Below, piece by piece: positions 61,931-64,000 of a stretch of DNA of 64,000 bases (positions are counted from its first letter, which is position 1; each line of letters begins with the position of its first letter). The DNA comes from an uncultured Paracoccaceae bacterium (GTDB lineage: Bacteria > Pseudomonadota > Alphaproteobacteria > Rhodobacterales > Rhodobacteraceae). Where the stretch lies: the NCBI GenBank assembly GCA_951812615.1, contig CATOSU010000010.1, positions 124,001 to 188,000 on the forward strand, in the 5' to 3' direction. Below the pieces are notes generated by a model. The model had not been told where the DNA came from, searched no databases, and saw nothing but the letters and a program-made list of their open reading frames with translations. Both the position numbers and the translations under genes were made by a program.

Positions 61931-63313
61931 GAGTTATGCCCAAAAGTTGGTGACGGCGTGATCAGGCGGCGTTTTGACGTTGCCTGATCCCGTCCTTGAA
62001 GGCAATCCCCTGGATCACTTCGGGCAGACGGTTTGGCCCTGAGATCTTCCTCCACTTCTTCTTGGCCGACATCATCAACCTGAAGACCATGGCGAGGGCG
62101 GTCTTGCGGTTCAGGCATCCTTTGGTTTTGCGCGTTCGGTTGCGGACCGTGGCAAAGACGCTTTCGATCGGGTTCGTGGTCCGGATGTGTTTCCAGTGTT
62201 CGGCCGGGAAGTCATAGAAGGTCAGCAACACGTCGCGGTCCTTGACCAGCCTGGCCACGGCCCGCTCGTATTTCAGGCCGTAGGTTTCCACGAAGAGATC
62301 GAAGGCCGCATTGGCTTCCTTCTTCGTCTCGGCCATCCAAATATCCTGCAGATCGGCCTTGGCTTTTTCCCGCAGCGACTTGGGCATCGCGCCCGTTACA
62401 TTGGCCGTCTTGTGGACCCAGCACCGCTGCTCACGGGTGGTCGGATAGACATCCCGCAGCGCCGTCCAGAACCCAAGCGCGCCATCACCGACAGCAAGCT
62501 CGGGCGGCACCGTCAGGCCGCGTTTCCTCAGACCGCGTAACAGGTCCCGCCAGCTGTCCGCGTTCTCCCGGAATCCGTCCATGATGCTCAAAACGTCCTT
62601 TTCTCCGTACTCGTCAGCGCCGATAATCACCAACATACATTGACGATCCCCGTCCAAACGGGGCGTGAAGCAGACCCCGTCCGCCCAGATGTAGACATAG
62701 CGCTTGCCCGACAGGTCACGCTTGCGCCAGGCTTCATACTCGTCCCACCAGGTCGCCTTCAGTCGCGTGATCGTGGAGGCTGACAGCCCCTCTGCATCCG
62801 GCCCCAAAAGGGCGGCCAGCGCCTCGCTGAAGTCCCCCGTTGAAATGCCCTTCAGGTAAAGCCAGGGCAGCAGCTCCTCGACGGACTTCGCTTTGCGTAG
62901 ATACGGCGGCACCAAGGATGAACGGAACCTGATCTTGCTGCCATCGATGTTCGCACCCCGGTCGCGGACCCGGGGCACCTGAACGGGCACCGTGCCGATC
63001 CCGGTCATCACCGCGCGCTCCGGCAGGAACCCGTGGCGCACCAGACGCTGGCGACCTTCCTTGTCCAGAAGCTGCGCGTGAACCGCCATGAAACCGGCAA
63101 CCTCAGCCTGCACAGCCGTTCGCAACAGCTCGCGTGCCCCGAACTGAATGACCTCAGTCAGCGGATCAGGTGAAAATTCCGATGATAGCTCGAATGGAAC
63201 AACGGTAGATTTCGACATGTGGCATATCCCTTTCTCTTGAGAATTGACGGCGCTTCAGCACCGCCTTGATATGCCGCCCCTCAGGGGCCATCACCAACTT
63301 TCAACCATATCTC
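61931..63313 (-). mobile_element. IS256-family insertion sequence, copy 2 (1383 bp, inverted)
   Basis: Same length and ends as 16916-18298 but in the opposite orientation (GAGTTATGCC... at 61931, ...CATATCTC at 63313). The 8 bases on each side (CGCAATGA left, CGGGCCAT right) do not match, so there is no target duplication. Both flanking genes run on the minus strand and are truncated exactly at the element. The junction is therefore the product of a deletion or recombination event. Confidence 0.92.
61962..63218 (-). CDS. IS256-family transposase, copy 2
   Basis: 418 residues, complete, with the same DDE residues as 17011-18267 (WADGV, VGDGALGFW, TNPIESVF). It differs at about four positions: Val for Gly at residue 6, Lys for Glu near 53, Ala for Glu near 70, and Arg for Lys near 95. 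Probably active. Confidence 0.95.
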   Translation of the reverse strand: MSKSTVVPFELSSEFSPDPLTEVIQFGARELLRTAVQAEVAGFMAVHAQLLDKEGRQRLVRHGFLPERAVMTGIGTVPVQVPRVRDRGANIDGSKIRFRSSLVPPYLRKAKSVEELLPWLYLKGISTGDFSEALAALLGPDAEGLSASTITRLKATWWDEYEAWRKRDLSGKRYVYIWADGVCFTPRLDGDRQCMLVIIGADEYGEKDVLSIMDGFRENADSWRDLLRGLRKRGLTVPPELAVGDGALGFWTALRDVYPTTREQRCWVHKTANVTGAMPKSLREKAKADLQDIWMAETKKEANAAFDLFVETYGLKYERAVARLVKDRDVLLTFYDFPAEHWKHIRTTNPIESVFATVRNRTRKTKGCLNRKTALAMVFRLMMSAKKKWRKISGPNRLPEVIQGIAFKDGIRQRQNAA

Positions 63314-64000
63314 CGGGCCATGGGCTCCGGCAGTGACGCGCCCTTCCTGACTTCGTGCGTCGCGAATTCCGCCTTCGGCGTTAAACCAGTTGCCTTGACC
63401 AGGATCCGATAGATTTCGACCGGAGCATCAGGACGCGAATAGTTATGTTCGCGGCCGTGATCCTCATGGAAACGCGCAATTGTCTCATCAAGCGATTTGA
63501 TGTCCGAAACGACCGGGATCGACATCGAGCGCCATTGCCCGAGGTATCGCATGTCGATGAAACGCTGGAAGAGCATGTTCTTGTCTTCGACGCCATCGTG
63601 AGACAGCCTGTCGCGGCCTTCCTCCTCCATCGCGCGGAACGTGCCATTCATATCGTCGATCGACACATCTGCTACATTGCTCAGATACATCTGCGTGATG
63701 TCATGCGAGATATCCACCAGCAGGCACCCAAGCGCTGACGTGACACCTGGGTTTGGTGGAACCAGAACGGTCGGGATGTTCAGATCCTTCGCAAGTGCGG
63801 CGCCATGCAAGGCGCCCGCCCCCCCGAATGCCACCAGCGCAAAGTCGCGCGGATCATAGCCTTTGCGGATAGACACAAGGCGCACCGCATCCGACATGTT
63901 CGCATTGGCCACCTTCAGGATCGCGACCGCGGCCTCTTCGGGCGTCATCCCAAGCGGATCGCCAACCGTCTTCTTGATCGCCTCTTCGGCCAGGGCGGCG
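63314..64000 (-). pseudogene. hydantoinase/oxoprolinase A (HyuA) family, 3' end lost at IS, 5' end outside window
   Basis: The frame is open to the window end (AALAEEAIKKTVGDPLGMTP). It contains ANANMSDAVRLVSIRKGYDP then RDFALVAFGGAGALHGAALA and VLVPPNPGVTSALGCLLVDI, the core of HyuA/N-methylhydantoinase A/oxoprolinase A proteins. The C-terminal domain follows to LPEPMARR, where the IS cuts in; the last 100 or so residues are missing. The family hydrolyses hydantoins, 5-oxoproline or carboxylates acetone with ATP. It is truncated and probably inactive. Confidence 0.85.

Noticed and set aside
16916-63313. Composite transposon of about 46 kb between the two IS copies
   Set aside because: Copy 1 has its own matched 8-bp duplication on both sides, showing an independent insertion, and copy 2 has none; the intervening loci are unrelated.
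1-64000. tRNA, rRNA, riboswitch, phage or plasmid-origin features
   Set aside because: I looked for cloverleaf-like and integrase/attachment signals while reading and saw none I could support; a covariance-model scan would be needed to exclude small RNAs.

Overview
The window looks like chromosomal or large-plasmid DNA from a GC-rich alphaproteobacterium, most likely of the Roseobacter/Rhodobacteraceae group. The pointers are tripartite (TTT and TRAP) transporters, a glx/mgs-like glutamate-synthase cluster, C1-type gene remnants, and many single-component catabolic regulators. All calls come from reading translations and motifs; no database search was run. It is an accessory region with heavy gene decay. 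Two genes are cut by an IS256-family element or its rearrangement, four genes carry an in-frame stop with recognisable coding on both sides, one is frameshifted, and several short remnants remain (norD-like, formate-THF ligase, GlxA-type AraC, SDR, two IS6-type ends).

Layout. 1-2.7 kb: SnoaL-like protein, then a metallo-beta-lactamase-fold gene and an FAD-linked oxidase, both broken. 3.4-7.3 kb: SAM-domain/class III cyclase/ATPase/TPR protein plus a DUF4242 protein. 7.9-14.9 kb: three-gene glutamate-synthase-like operon, decayed fhs and glxA remnants, and an XRE-cupin regulator. 15.3-26.3 kb: a RiPP-like cluster. It holds an S53 peptidase split by an IS256-family element, a methyltransferase, a SagB-type dehydrogenase, a precursor with an NHLP-like leader and sixteen exact-length 12-residue repeats, a DUF917 protein, and a second cyclase/ATPase/TPR protein with an internal stop. 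26.3-33.8 kb: a racemase, remnants, an AraC regulator, and a secreted amidohydrolase with outer-membrane proteins.

34-43.8 kb: a divergent phenylpropanoid-degradation-like locus. A feruloyl-CoA-synthase-like ligase and a TctCBA transporter run one way; SDR, enoyl-CoA hydratase, MarR, amidohydrolase, DUF3237 and acyl-CoA dehydrogenase run the other. Two matching 10-5-10 operator palindromes lie between them. 44-61 kb: a locus that fits D-apionate (branched sugar acid) catabolism. A TRAP transporter would import the acid. An OiaX-type oxidoisomerase, OiaK-type kinase and RuBisCO-like OiaC-type decarboxylase would give L-erythrulose 1-phosphate. EryH/EryI-type isomerases would give erythrose 4-phosphate, and transketolase, transaldolase, aldolase and FBPase would take it into central metabolism. 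A GntR regulator is encoded inside. One 21-bp motif occurs at all three promoter regions of this locus (47244, 55272, 57374), which joins them into one inferred regulon. 61.4-64 kb: a second, inverted IS256-family copy without a target duplication, joining a 5'-truncated hydroxyacid dehydrogenase to a 3'-truncated hydantoinase A gene.

The most novel item is the RiPP-like cluster with the (AAGAQTYGPATY)x16 precursor. No YcaO, radical-SAM, lanthionine synthetase or exporter gene is visible nearby, so its chemistry is open.
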